Shown: in pieces, positions 14,681 to 23,142 of the stretch
Numbering within the stretch: position 1 is the first letter of the stretch
Layout of the letters: each line of letters opens with the position of its first letter
NCBI GenBank assembly: GCA_945861145.1
Contig: CAMATL010000010.1
Coordinates: 1 to 35,911 of the forward strand
Source of the DNA: a candidate division TM6 bacterium GW2011_GWF2_37_49
GTDB lineage: Bacteria; Babelota; Babeliae; Babelales; RVW-14
Direction: 5' to 3'
Length of the DNA stretch: 35,911 nucleotides
The notes under the pieces: generated by a model
Told to the model about the DNA's origin: nothing
Seen by the model: the letters and a program-made list of their open reading frames with translations, nothing else
Database searches by the model: none
Position numbers and translations under genes: made by a program

Positions 14681-14789
14681 AGATCCCAGCGCTGAGGCTT
14701 GGATGACAAGAAATCTCATCCAAGCTTTAATATCTAACGCAGCACCTAGTAAGTAAAATTTATCATCCCAGGCAAGGACCTGGAATCTC
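14681..14789. repeat. Pair of inverted dispersed repeats between dnaN and recF
   Basis: One copy (about 14681-14706, AGATCCCAGCGCTGAGGCTT then GGATGA) and an inverted relative (about 14763-14789, TCATCCCAGGCAAGGACCTG then GAATCTC) share a TCCCAG/TGGGATGA frame. Inside are hairpins at 14697-14725 (10 bp) and 14768-14783 (5 bp). Neither is followed by a T-run on the minus strand, so these are not ordinary terminators. Confidence 0.6.
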
Positions 14790-14807
14790 TTTTCTTTTTT
14801 ATTTCTA

Positions 14808-15926
14808 CTATTGTGTTGTAGAAACTGGCATTACTAAATACGTCAAATCACAATCCTGATCATGTGATTCAAAAATAATAGGTTTTAGAGGGCTCTTAAT
14901 AAAAAATTCAACTTTTTGTGCTGGAAATACTTGTAAGCCATTCAAAAGATACGGTGAGTAAAAGCGGCTTTCTACAGGTCCGCCTATAAAATCTTCAAGT
15001 ATTAAATGCTCTTCAAGCTTACCTATTTCTTTGTTGTGCACGCTTACATTAAGTGAGCCGGGTACAAAAACAAAATTGGTTGAAACAAATTGCCCTGCAA
15101 GCAAACAGCTAGCACGCTTCAATGTTTTTACAAATGAATCACGCGCAACCCTTGCTGGTACGAAGCCTTCACGATCAAGCACTGGCTTATAGTGTGGAAA
15201 CTGATCCGCAATCAAGCGTGTGAAAAAGTTAAAATTTTTGCCTGAAAACACAAGCTGGTTACCGCATACGCCGATAAATACTTTTTCGCTTGCGCCACTA
15301 CCTTCAAGAATTTTTTTTATTTCTATGACTGCTTTTTTAGGCAATAACCATTTACGATCATCTGGGGAAGTATAGCGCTTGCTAGTAACCTGAGCCAGAC
15401 AATGACCATCTGTAGCCACAAAAGCCATTTGGTCGTTGGTGATCTCAAACAACATACCATTAAGAGCTGGGTTGGCATTATTTTGAGGAATCAAAAAAGC
15501 AACTTTATCAAGCAACCCAAGAAAGAAACTTGATTCCATATCCATGAGGTTTTCAATACGCTCAGGAAATGGTGGAAACTCTTCTGCATTTTTAATATTG
15601 AGCGATAAATCTACCGCACCAGCTTTGATGCTAACGCTTGCTTCATCGATAGTAAAAGCAATATCACCTTCAAGCTCTTTTACCAATTCAAAAATTCGCT
15701 TTCCAGGAACCAAGAAAACTTTTGGCTCTGTAATATCGCTCTCAATGAGCATTGTAGTCTGCAAACTGATTTCAAGATCAGTCGCTTTAAGCGTAAGCTC
15801 GCGCGCGTTAAGTTGGAACAAAATCGACTCGGTTACATCAAGCGTTGTACGCTTATTACAAATAGGCTGCATAGAGGAAAGCAGCGATATGAGTTCTTTT
15901 TGCGGCGCAGTAAATGTCGCTTTCAT
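14808..15926 (-). CDS. dnaN: DNA polymerase III beta sliding clamp
   Basis: This protein of about 372 residues is of usual length for the ring-shaped clamp that tethers the polymerase. The three-domain layout is recognisable: KATFTAPQKELISLLSSMQP at the start, the middle-domain segment NNANPALNGMLFEITNDQMA followed by FVATDGHCLAQ, and the C-terminal tail LTYLVMPVSTTQ. The ATG at 15926 is preceded by AAGG; a GTG one codon earlier is equally possible. recF follows after a gap holding repeats. The C-terminus ends in VMPVSTTQ where many clamps end in VMPMRL, a small difference at the partner-binding end. Confidence 0.97.
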   Translation of the reverse strand: MKATFTAPQKELISLLSSMQPICNKRTTLDVTESILFQLNARELTLKATDLEISLQTTMLIESDITEPKVFLVPGKRIFELVKELEGDIAFTIDEASVSIKAGAVDLSLNIKNAEEFPPFPERIENLMDMESSFFLGLLDKVAFLIPQNNANPALNGMLFEITNDQMAFVATDGHCLAQVTSKRYTSPDDRKWLLPKKAVIEIKKILEGSGASEKVFIGVCGNQLVFSGKNFNFFTRLIADQFPHYKPVLDREGFVPARVARDSFVKTLKRASCLLAGQFVSTNFVFVPGSLNVSVHNKEIGKLEEHLILEDFIGGPVESRFYSPYLLNGLQVFPAQKVEFFIKSPLKPIIFESHDQDCDLTYLVMPVSTTQ

Positions 15927-16129
15927 CACTATGAATCCTTAATCATTCAAAAAAAAAATTCAAACAAACGTAGACAAGAATACCACATCAATGGCATAGA
16001 GCGAATGGTAAAAAATAAAAATTTCTTATAAATTTAAAAATGAACCTTCGATGCACTCCATGTTGAGCTTTTTTCCTCAAGCTCCTTGTGCCCACAATAA
16101 TTTTATCACTTGCACTCAAAGCACCCTCT

Positions 16130-16135
16130 TATAAT
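16130..16135 (+). promoter_or_regulatory. Consensus -10 element of the IMPase-like gene
   Basis: A perfect TATAAT lies about 38 bases before the start codon at 16173, with AAGGAG at 16161-16166. The best -35 candidates (TCACTT at 18 bases, TTGCAC at 14) are weak. Confidence 0.45.
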
Positions 16136-16172
16136 CTATGCTAATACTAAACAGCATTTCAAGGAGATACTT

Positions 16173-17072
16173 ATGAGCTCTTTTACCAAGCATTCATTTG
16201 CACAACAGGTTCAAGAAATGATTACACTCATCCACGATGCAACTAAATATGAAATTTTGCCTCGCTGGCAAGAAGTAGCACCTGAAGAAAAAACATCCTT
16301 TATTGGTTTTCGCGATTTAGTAACAATAGCTGATAAAGAAACAAGTCGCTATATTCTTGAGCGTATCAGACCAAAATTGCCCGGCTCCTATTCAGAAGAA
16401 CACAAATATGCTGATCGTTTTAATCATGACCTGCTATGGCAAATCGATCCAATCGACGGCACACAAGAATTTTGCGAAGGATACGCAGAAGGCTATACCA
16501 CCCTTGCAGGGCTACTCAAACGCCGAGAAGATGGCTCGTACTCTTCAGTAGCCGGCATCATCAATCGCCCTGCCCTCAAAACCGTTTGGTACACCGATGG
16601 CTCAGGAGAGGTGGTATTTTTACGCGATGGCAATAAACAACCGTTGCCAACGTATGAATGCAAAGAGATTTTAGTGTATCAACGCAAAGTAGATAACCTT
16701 GTAGGCATTACTGAATTTCTTCCTGTGTTGAGAAACCACTTTTGCTTGCCCGCACGCATAATTCAAGCAGGAGGCTCTGGCGCATCAATCACTGATTTAC
16801 TTGAAGGTAAAATCAATCTTATAATTTTTAACGCCAATATTTCCAAAGATTGGGATGTTGGTATGGCTGATCCAATCATTAAGGCTCTTGGCGGTTTTAT
16901 CTGCGATCTTGACGGCAACGAGTTGACCTACAACCGCCCAGACGTAGCCAGCCTTGGCGAACCGTATAATTTACGCGGCTACGTCATTTCGATTGTATTT
17001 AAAAAAGAAGAAATACTGCCACTGATCAAGCAAGATCTAGCATTTGATGATCGATTGAACAGTAAAAAATAA
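16173..17072 (+). CDS. Inositol monophosphatase family / CysQ-like phosphatase
   Basis: This protein of about 299 residues belongs to the Li-sensitive, Mg-dependent phosphatase family. Metal-binding motifs are visible: a Ser-Glu-Glu segment (GSYSEEHKY), WQIDPIDGTQEF (the D-P-I-D-G-T motif) and the C-terminal KDWDVGMADPIIKALGG (WD-x-A/G...GG). The family includes CysQ (3'-phosphoadenosine 5'-phosphate phosphatase), inositol and fructose-1,6-bisphosphatases; SEE together with DPIDGT slightly favours CysQ, but the substrate cannot be fixed. The frame opens at a TTG (16110), but AAGGAG sits six bases before the ATG at 16173, which I chose. The gene stands alone between dnaN and decayed ankyrin DNA. 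Confidence 0.88.
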   Translation: MSSFTKHSFAQQVQEMITLIHDATKYEILPRWQEVAPEEKTSFIGFRDLVTIADKETSRYILERIRPKLPGSYSEEHKYADRFNHDLLWQIDPIDGTQEFCEGYAEGYTTLAGLLKRREDGSYSSVAGIINRPALKTVWYTDGSGEVVFLRDGNKQPLPTYECKEILVYQRKVDNLVGITEFLPVLRNHFCLPARIIQAGGSGASITDLLEGKINLIIFNANISKDWDVGMADPIIKALGGFICDLDGNELTYNRPDVASLGEPYNLRGYVISIVFKKEEILPLIKQDLAFDDRLNSKK

Positions 17073-17304
17073 ATACTACCTACGCTCACAAAAAACATAT
17101 CTACCTCTTAATTATGATGTATTAAAAAACCTGCTTGCCGCTCCCGATATTAATATTAATATTCCTGACAAAAAAGGCAGGAAACCCCTTTATATCGCCA
17201 AAGAATATAAACACAAAATATCAGAATTGGCTCTACGTGCAGCTAGAGCTATCGAAGGAACAAACATTATTTCAGCAGAAACGACAAAACCTAGCCTGAA
17301 ATGA
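17059..17304 (+). pseudogene. Ankyrin-repeat gene fragment
   Basis: This open stretch without a usable start encodes a C-terminal ankyrin piece: YDVLKNLLAAPDININIPDK, then KGRKPLYIAKEYKHKISELA, a short tail and a stop. The pattern LLxA.DININ..D..GR.PLYIA matches the consensus. It begins inside the end of the IMPase-like gene in another frame, so its 5' part is gone. Confidence 0.65.
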
Positions 17305-17347
17305 TTGGATCGACAAACCCTGTGGTGTTTTACTCAAAATTTCAATA

Positions 17348-18295
17348 TCACGCTCGCGGGTGACGTTTGTCATATTCTTTGCGTTGTTCATCATCTTGCA
17401 AGTGCGTGTAAATCTGCACGGTTGAAAGATTTTCATGCCCCAAAAGCATTTGGATTGAACGCAAATCAGCACCGTTTTTAAGAAGATGACTTGCCAATGA
17501 ATGGCGAAGCGTATGCGGGGAAATATCTTTAGCTATGCCAGCTTTACGTAAAAGCTTTTTGAGATACACCCAATAAGATTGACGTGATAATGGAATAAGT
17601 TTGCGCCGGTAGCGCGTTATAAAAACATGTTTAGTTGGTAAGGTAGTTTTGTACCCAAAATCTGCAAGCGCTGCATTTTCGCCTCTCACGGCACAAAGCG
17701 CTGGAAGCACCTGATCTAAGTAATAGCGCAATGCAACCAATACCGCTCCTGGCACCGGCACAAGGCGTTCTTTGTTGCCTTTGCCAAAAATTTGGATAAA
17801 ACCTGTCGTAAAAATAATCTGATCAAATTTAAGCCCTAGTAGCTCAGAAATACGCATACCAGAAGCATACAACAGCAGCAGCATGACATAGTTACGCACG
17901 CCCTTTGGCGTCTCGTCTTGCTTACTCATGACCAATAGCTGCTGCGTTTCTTCTTCGGTCAGATATTTTGGCAATCGCTTTATAAGCTTGGGAAAAATGA
18001 GCACTTTACCAAGATCCACTACCTGAAAATTCTTGGCCGCAAAGCCGTAAAAGCTTTTAAATGTAGAGATCTTACGCGAAACGCTACCACCCTGCAGCCC
18101 ACGATCATGTAACTGCTTAAGGTATAATTTGAGATGGAGTTTGTCACACTTGAGCAGTGACCGCTTTTTCTTTTTTAAAAAAAGATCAAGATGCTTCAGG
18201 TCGCTTTCATAGGCCTGAACTGAGTTGTTACTCAATCGTTTCTCGGTAACGAGATAGGTAATGAACGCGGCTAAAGCATCTTGTCGTTGTATCAT
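17348..18295 (-). CDS. Tyrosine recombinase XerC/XerD-like
   Basis: This 315-residue protein has an N-terminal SAM-like DNA-binding domain (about 5-90) and a catalytic domain. Active residues are Arg148 (SGMRISELLGL), Lys172 (FGKGNKERLVP), His261 and Arg264 (SPHTLRHSLASHLL), His287 (LGHENLSTVQIYTHL) and the nucleophile Tyr296. It resolves chromosome dimers at dif with FtsK. It is slightly longer than usual XerD because of about 20 extra residues (around 200-222, CAVRGENAALADFGYKTT) between the Lys beta-hairpin and the HxxR segment. A second Xer is not in the window, so XerC versus XerD or a single XerH-like system cannot be decided. It follows proS closely (25 bases), likely co-transcribed. 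Confidence 0.9.
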   Translation of the reverse strand: MIQRQDALAAFITYLVTEKRLSNNSVQAYESDLKHLDLFLKKKKRSLLKCDKLHLKLYLKQLHDRGLQGGSVSRKISTFKSFYGFAAKNFQVVDLGKVLIFPKLIKRLPKYLTEEETQQLLVMSKQDETPKGVRNYVMLLLLYASGMRISELLGLKFDQIIFTTGFIQIFGKGNKERLVPVPGAVLVALRYYLDQVLPALCAVRGENAALADFGYKTTLPTKHVFITRYRRKLIPLSRQSYWVYLKKLLRKAGIAKDISPHTLRHSLASHLLKNGADLRSIQMLLGHENLSTVQIYTHLQDDEQRKEYDKRHPRA

Positions 18296-18320
18296 TATTT
18301 ACCAAATTAAAGAGATAAAA

Positions 18321-19754
18321 TTAGTAGCACTTAGCTACCAGAATATCTCGGTCACTTTGGCTTGTGCAATTGAAGCAGGTTTTGTGTTTGTTTTCGTTTA
18401 CCAGGCAACGAACTGTACCCTTAACTTCTTTAAGAGCTAGCTCACAAGCCTCACCACCACACCAACCAACTTGGTACATGCCGTTGTCAGCATCAAGCTG
18501 CGATGCAAATTCACTTAGTTTATCAGCTTGCTTCCATTGGCTTGCGCGGCGTGCAGCTGCCCGATCAAATAAAGCTTTTTGGATAGTGTTTAGCAAGGTA
18601 GCTGTTTCTTCAACAACTGCTGCCAACTTAATAAACGTTTTTTTCTTTGTTTTATCTTCTTCCATGCGATTGACGAGTACCGCTTGTTGAGCAACCAAAT
18701 CTTTTGGTCCTAGCTCCAAGCGTACCGGTACGCCGTGTGATTCCCAATGATAAAACTTAGCCCCTGGGGTCTTAGTTTCGTCGGTATCAACAACAACGCG
18801 TATGCCTGCAGCACGCAGCTGCTTAGCCACTGCCATTGCAGCGTCAATAACAGATATTTTTTCTTCTGGAGTCTTAGAAATAGGAACAATTACTACCTGA
18901 GTCGGTGCAATTTTTGGTGGCATGATCAAACCATTCTGATCACCATGCGTCATAACGAGTGCACCGATCAAACGAGTGGTTATCGCCCAGCTCGTACAAA
19001 AAGGGCTTTGCAATGTGCCGTCTTGCGCCTGAAATTTAACACCAAACGCAGCTGGAAAGCTTTGCGCTAAAATATGACTAGTACCCATTTGTAGGGCTTT
19101 GCCATCTTGCATAAGTGCTTCGAAGGTGTACGTAGTGTCTGCACCAGGAAAGCGTTCATGTGGTGTTTTTTCACCGATAACGACGGGAATCGCCAAATAA
19201 TCTTCAGCAAGCTGGCGGTAATGCTCGAGCATTGCCAACGCTAAAGCTTTTGCTTCTTCATGAGTGGCATGCGCGGTATGACCTTCTTGCCACAAAAACT
19301 CTGTGGTTCGTAAAAATGCTCGCGTGCGCATTTCCCAACGAATAACATTGGTCCATTGATTAATTTTAAGCGGCAGATCGCGCCAAGATTTTATCCAACG
19401 AGCAAAAGCCTCATAAATAATAGTTTCTGATGTTGGACGAATAACATAGGGCTCTTCTAATTTTTTGCCACCAGCGTGTGTAACTATAGCAACTTCAGGC
19501 GAAAAACCTTCAATGTGCTTCTCTTCGCGGCGTAAAAATTCTTCAGGAATAAGCATAGGGAAGTATACGTTTTCAACGCCTTCTTGCTTGATTTGTGCAT
19601 CAACGATGCGTTGAATATTTTCCCATATGGCAAAACCATAGGGCTTGATAATGAAGCAACCACGCGTTGGGCTGGTATCCACCAAGCCTGCTTGCATGAT
19701 AACTTCTTGATACCACTCTGGAAATGATGTCTTAATATTTGGCAATGAGTCCAC
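18321..19754 (-). CDS. proS: Prolyl-tRNA synthetase, archaeal/eukaryotic type
   Basis: This 477-residue class II synthetase charges tRNA-Pro. It is of the short type found in archaea, eukaryotes and some bacteria: it lacks the roughly 180-residue editing insertion of E. coli-type ProRS and has a C-terminal zinc-binding extension. The N-terminal SFPEWYQEVIMQAGLVDTSP and the motif 1-3 regions (VYFPMLIPEEFL, RPTSETIIYEAFARWIKSWR, RTTEFLWQEGHTAH) are typical, as are the anticodon-binding domain (VVIVPISKTPEEK) and the C-terminal cysteines WCGGEACE, VRCLV and KTCFNC. The protein ends in a Tyr as this class does. The start is GTG with GAAGGG upstream. Confidence 0.96.
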   Translation of the reverse strand: MDSLPNIKTSFPEWYQEVIMQAGLVDTSPTRGCFIIKPYGFAIWENIQRIVDAQIKQEGVENVYFPMLIPEEFLRREEKHIEGFSPEVAIVTHAGGKKLEEPYVIRPTSETIIYEAFARWIKSWRDLPLKINQWTNVIRWEMRTRAFLRTTEFLWQEGHTAHATHEEAKALALAMLEHYRQLAEDYLAIPVVIGEKTPHERFPGADTTYTFEALMQDGKALQMGTSHILAQSFPAAFGVKFQAQDGTLQSPFCTSWAITTRLIGALVMTHGDQNGLIMPPKIAPTQVVIVPISKTPEEKISVIDAAMAVAKQLRAAGIRVVVDTDETKTPGAKFYHWESHGVPVRLELGPKDLVAQQAVLVNRMEEDKTKKKTFIKLAAVVEETATLLNTIQKALFDRAAARRASQWKQADKLSEFASQLDADNGMYQVGWCGGEACELALKEVKGTVRCLVNENKHKTCFNCTSQSDRDILVAKCY

Positions 19755-19786
19755 AACACACCCTTCTCATTAACCGCTACAGAGGT

Positions 19787-21349
19787 CTAAGCTCTTCCCT
19801 CTCCAAGCAGATTTCGTAAATTTGTAACAATATTTGCTCTAAAAATTAATCCAGCACTACCCTGCCAAACGGAATCGGTCATTATTATTTCAACGCCCTT
19901 AGGAAAAGCAGGGTTGTTAATCGCACTAACATGGAGAAAGTGCGTAAAATTATCTTTTTCTGCTTTAAGTTGCCATTTATTGCGTTCAGCCTCAGATAAA
20001 TTATCCGGCATATCTGGTAAATAAGCTGTATTAATAACAAAATCTAATGTACTACCAGGAACAACTTGAAATTGCGCAATCTCTGCCGCGGACAGCACTT
20101 GATTATTATAACGCGTCTCAATAAAGCAATTCTTTTTGCGACAAACAGGCACATCTGCTAGATCACTACCGTAAGCCAAAGCATCACCATCTTTATTCTT
20201 ACGCACAGTATCTCTGTATGATACTTGCTTCTCAGGAACTAATGCTCTTGCCGTATCAGCTAAAACAGGCAACGTTAGTAATCCAAATTTTTGCTTCTTT
20301 AAACCGCGTTGATGAAGCCCATCTAACACTACCCTTACATCGCCATTCTCTAAACCTTCTACATTCACTCTAGCTGGCGCTATTGGGAGGCCCTTAGATA
20401 TACGTTGCTGAGCGATGGTACCACCTACAGCTGCCAAAATATCTCTCGCAACGCCTCTAAATTCTTTAAATTCTACTTCATTATTAAGTAATGCCAGATT
20501 AAGATTTGCATCGCCATCAGCATTTTGCTTGCATACTACGGCATACGCAGCATTTATGCCACACTGAGCACCTTCTTGGTGTCTAAGCATTAATGGCGCA
20601 TGATTAGCCTTCGACCAATCGGCTATCTTTTTTTGGTACTGTTCATTTTCTATTTTTATATAATAATAGCCACCAGCACCAATTCCTACCAGTGCAATAA
20701 TGCTTCCTGCCAGAAGAAATGGGTGCTCTTGGGCAAATTCAATTGGCAACGCGACACAAATATCAGTTAAAATTTCCCAGGTAGAAAAATCAAAAAATTC
20801 ATCAGTAAGCACATTTTTTGTAAGCTCACTATGCAATGCCATGAGCACATCGATAGCTTCATAATCTATAACCTGCGCTGAAGTGGCTGAACGCGTTGAG
20901 AAATATGCGGCTAATAAGAATGTTTTGTACTTATCTACCCTATTCTTCCAGCCGCGCACCATTACAGGTGTTGGCCATGCTGTCGGATCAATATCATTAA
21001 ACAAAGCGTAAAATCGTGTCTTTATTAGAGGTGATGCGCTAAAAGCTCCCTGATTAAAACAGGCCTCAATCCGTGTGAAAAGCTCTTCAATACGCAATAG
21101 ATTTTTTATAGAAGAAGCTGTAGCCATTGAACGGCTTGCATGAAGAACTTGTGTTACATTTTTAAGATACGTAACAAATGGTTTTATTGATGAGGTTTTA
21201 ATCTCTGAATTATTTTGATCAAGCGTTTGACTAACATTAATAACGGTATCCATTGCTTGCGCAGCAAAATCAGTTGCTGAAGCATAAGTAAAAAGTAGCG
21301 CAAAAATAAGAATATATTTTTCGTGCTTCATCAGCTTAATCCAATCCAT
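19787..21349 (-). CDS. Exported, membrane-anchored protein with cysteine-protease-like C-terminus (paralogue A)
   Basis: This 520-residue protein has a signal peptide (MKHEKYILIFALLFTYASA; Met7 at 21331 is the likely start because it matches the start of paralogue B). A helical domain follows (about 55-205), then a transmembrane segment (about 208-230, FLLAGSIIALVGIGAGGYYY), then a C-terminal domain. That domain holds HQEGAQCGINAAYAVVC (Cys263) and later THFLHVSAINNP (His473) plus IIMTDS (Asp492). This Cys...His...Asp order, with Gln just before Cys, recalls papain-like peptidases such as Josephin deubiquitinases (QEGSLCAQH-like). The family is not established and catalysis is inferred. It lies 128 bases from paralogue B, between proS and gmk. 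Confidence 0.65.
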   Translation of the reverse strand: MDWIKLMKHEKYILIFALLFTYASATDFAAQAMDTVINVSQTLDQNNSEIKTSSIKPFVTYLKNVTQVLHASRSMATASSIKNLLRIEELFTRIEACFNQGAFSASPLIKTRFYALFNDIDPTAWPTPVMVRGWKNRVDKYKTFLLAAYFSTRSATSAQVIDYEAIDVLMALHSELTKNVLTDEFFDFSTWEILTDICVALPIEFAQEHPFLLAGSIIALVGIGAGGYYYIKIENEQYQKKIADWSKANHAPLMLRHQEGAQCGINAAYAVVCKQNADGDANLNLALLNNEVEFKEFRGVARDILAAVGGTIAQQRISKGLPIAPARVNVEGLENGDVRVVLDGLHQRGLKKQKFGLLTLPVLADTARALVPEKQVSYRDTVRKNKDGDALAYGSDLADVPVCRKKNCFIETRYNNQVLSAAEIAQFQVVPGSTLDFVINTAYLPDMPDNLSEAERNKWQLKAEKDNFTHFLHVSAINNPAFPKGVEIIMTDSVWQGSAGLIFRANIVTNLRNLLGEGRA

Positions 21350-21477
21350 GATCTGTTATTCAAAATAAGTATCTTGAAGGAGCATAGTATAGGTATAAAA
21401 CAGAAAAAAGTAAAAATCTCTGTCTCTACTTTTTAGCTGCTCAAACTAATAATTCAACATCTATATCTATGAAAAAT

Positions 21478-23085
21478 TTACGCCTCATATGGTCGCAATA
21501 AATTACGAATATTACCTAAAATTTCCGCATAAAATGGTAATTCTGCTTCCTGGAGATCAAAGGTCTCTGAAATTATAAATCCCACGCCACCTTCAGCCTC
21601 AGGGTTGTTAACTGCACGAATGTGGAAAAAGTGCCCATTGGCAGGTGGTTCTATTTGTCGACCTTGATCATCAAGGCCTCGAGCTTCTGTAGGAATTACG
21701 TTTGTATTAATAATAAAATCAAAAGTATTACCTCGGGCTCGTTGAAACTCTTGAATGCGCGGTCGCATTCCAGGACCCCTGTTTAAATCGAAAGCTTCAT
21801 ACCGCAATCCACCGCGTACAGAATCGCAATGCGCTACTCGGCCAGCTGGCAACGCATCTGCTTGATAAACGCGATAGTTACCATCAAGGCCTAACTCTCG
21901 CTCTCGATAATAAATAGCTTCAATGCGGTCAGGTGCTAGCATTTCAAATGAGGCCACATGGTAAGGTTGAACAGCTAAACCAAATTCATTGCGCTCTGTT
22001 CCTGCTTGCTGAAGAGATTCAATCAAAATTTGTACATGATCATTTTCAAGAAACTGATCAACATGTACATTTTGCTGTTGAATGTGCCCATTTTGAACAG
22101 CTTGCTCCAAAAGACCTTGCGCATAAGCTTTAAATTGATTGTAGCCTTGTCTATCACAAGCTAATGCTTTATAACCAGCAAGATCCGCCGCGGGTACCCG
22201 CCCATAACAATTTTGGCGGTACAACGACCATGCCGCACAATCGCCTCTTTCTTGCAAAGCAACGACAACCTGAGTTCCTTGCGCTTGCTCCCAAGTAGTT
22301 ACCGCTTGTTTTCTAACCTCTTCGGCCGCAGCTCTTGCTCTAACAGCTGCTTCTCTAGCTTCTTCAGTTTGCACCAATCCTCTTAACGGAGCTTCAGCCT
22401 CTTTAGCTTGCGCTGCATACTGCAAGTAGCGATACCCAAAGTACCCTGTCGCTCCAAGCGCAATAATGCTACCAAATACGAGAAATGGATTTTTTTGGGT
22501 AAATTCAATTGGCTGAGTTATCAAGATATCTGCTAACAATTCACACGTATAAAAATCAAAAAACTCATCGGTAAATACGTTTCTTGTAAGCTCACCATGC
22601 AATGCAATCAATGCATCAATTGTTTCATAATCTATTGCATGAGTTGCGGCTGAACGCGTTGAGAAATATGCGGCTAATAAGAATGTTTTGTACTTATCTA
22701 CCCTTTTCTTCCAGCCGCGGACCATTGCAGGTGTTGGCCAGATCGTTATATCAACATCATTAAACAAGGCATAAAATTTTGTCTTTATTAGAGGTGATGC
22801 GCTAAAAGCGCCTTGATCAAAGCCCGCTTCAATCAGCGTGAAAAGCTCTTCAACACGTAATACATGTTTAAGAGAATATGCTGTTGCCATTGATCGGCTT
22901 ATATGAAGAACTTTTGTCACATTTTTAAGGTACATAGAAAACAATTTTGATGAAGAAACTTTAGCTTCCACTTCATTGATACTGCTATCGGCAAGAATAA
23001 TGCTTTCTGGTTGAGCAGCAAAGCTCGTAGCAAAAAAACCTATAAAAAATAGTACAAAAGCTCTAAAAAAATTCGTATGCTTCAT
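21478..23085 (-). CDS. Exported, membrane-anchored protein with cysteine-protease-like C-terminus (paralogue B)
   Basis: This 535-residue protein is homologous to paralogue A along its length. It has a signal peptide (MKHTNFFRAFVLFFIGFFA), a helical domain (about 48-195) nearly identical to A, and a transmembrane segment (about 200-222). An Ala/Glu/Arg-rich coiled coil absent from A follows (about 225-270). In the C-terminal domain the putative active residues are kept: ALQERGDCAAWSLY (Cys283), HFFHIRAVNNP (His488) and FIISET (Glu507 in place of Asp). This supports a catalytic role, perhaps as host-directed protease or deubiquitinase, though this is inference. The ATG has TAGGAC upstream. Tandem duplication with a strongly diverged C-terminus. 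Confidence 0.65.
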   Translation of the reverse strand: MKHTNFFRAFVLFFIGFFATSFAAQPESIILADSSINEVEAKVSSSKLFSMYLKNVTKVLHISRSMATAYSLKHVLRVEELFTLIEAGFDQGAFSASPLIKTKFYALFNDVDITIWPTPAMVRGWKKRVDKYKTFLLAAYFSTRSAATHAIDYETIDALIALHGELTRNVFTDEFFDFYTCELLADILITQPIEFTQKNPFLVFGSIIALGATGYFGYRYLQYAAQAKEAEAPLRGLVQTEEAREAAVRARAAAEEVRKQAVTTWEQAQGTQVVVALQERGDCAAWSLYRQNCYGRVPAADLAGYKALACDRQGYNQFKAYAQGLLEQAVQNGHIQQQNVHVDQFLENDHVQILIESLQQAGTERNEFGLAVQPYHVASFEMLAPDRIEAIYYRERELGLDGNYRVYQADALPAGRVAHCDSVRGGLRYEAFDLNRGPGMRPRIQEFQRARGNTFDFIINTNVIPTEARGLDDQGRQIEPPANGHFFHIRAVNNPEAEGGVGFIISETFDLQEAELPFYAEILGNIRNLLRPYEA

Positions 23086-23142
23086 AATCGTGTCCTAATT
23101 CATGACCTTGCAACCTGAATAAATAGCCTGGAGCAGCAGTAT

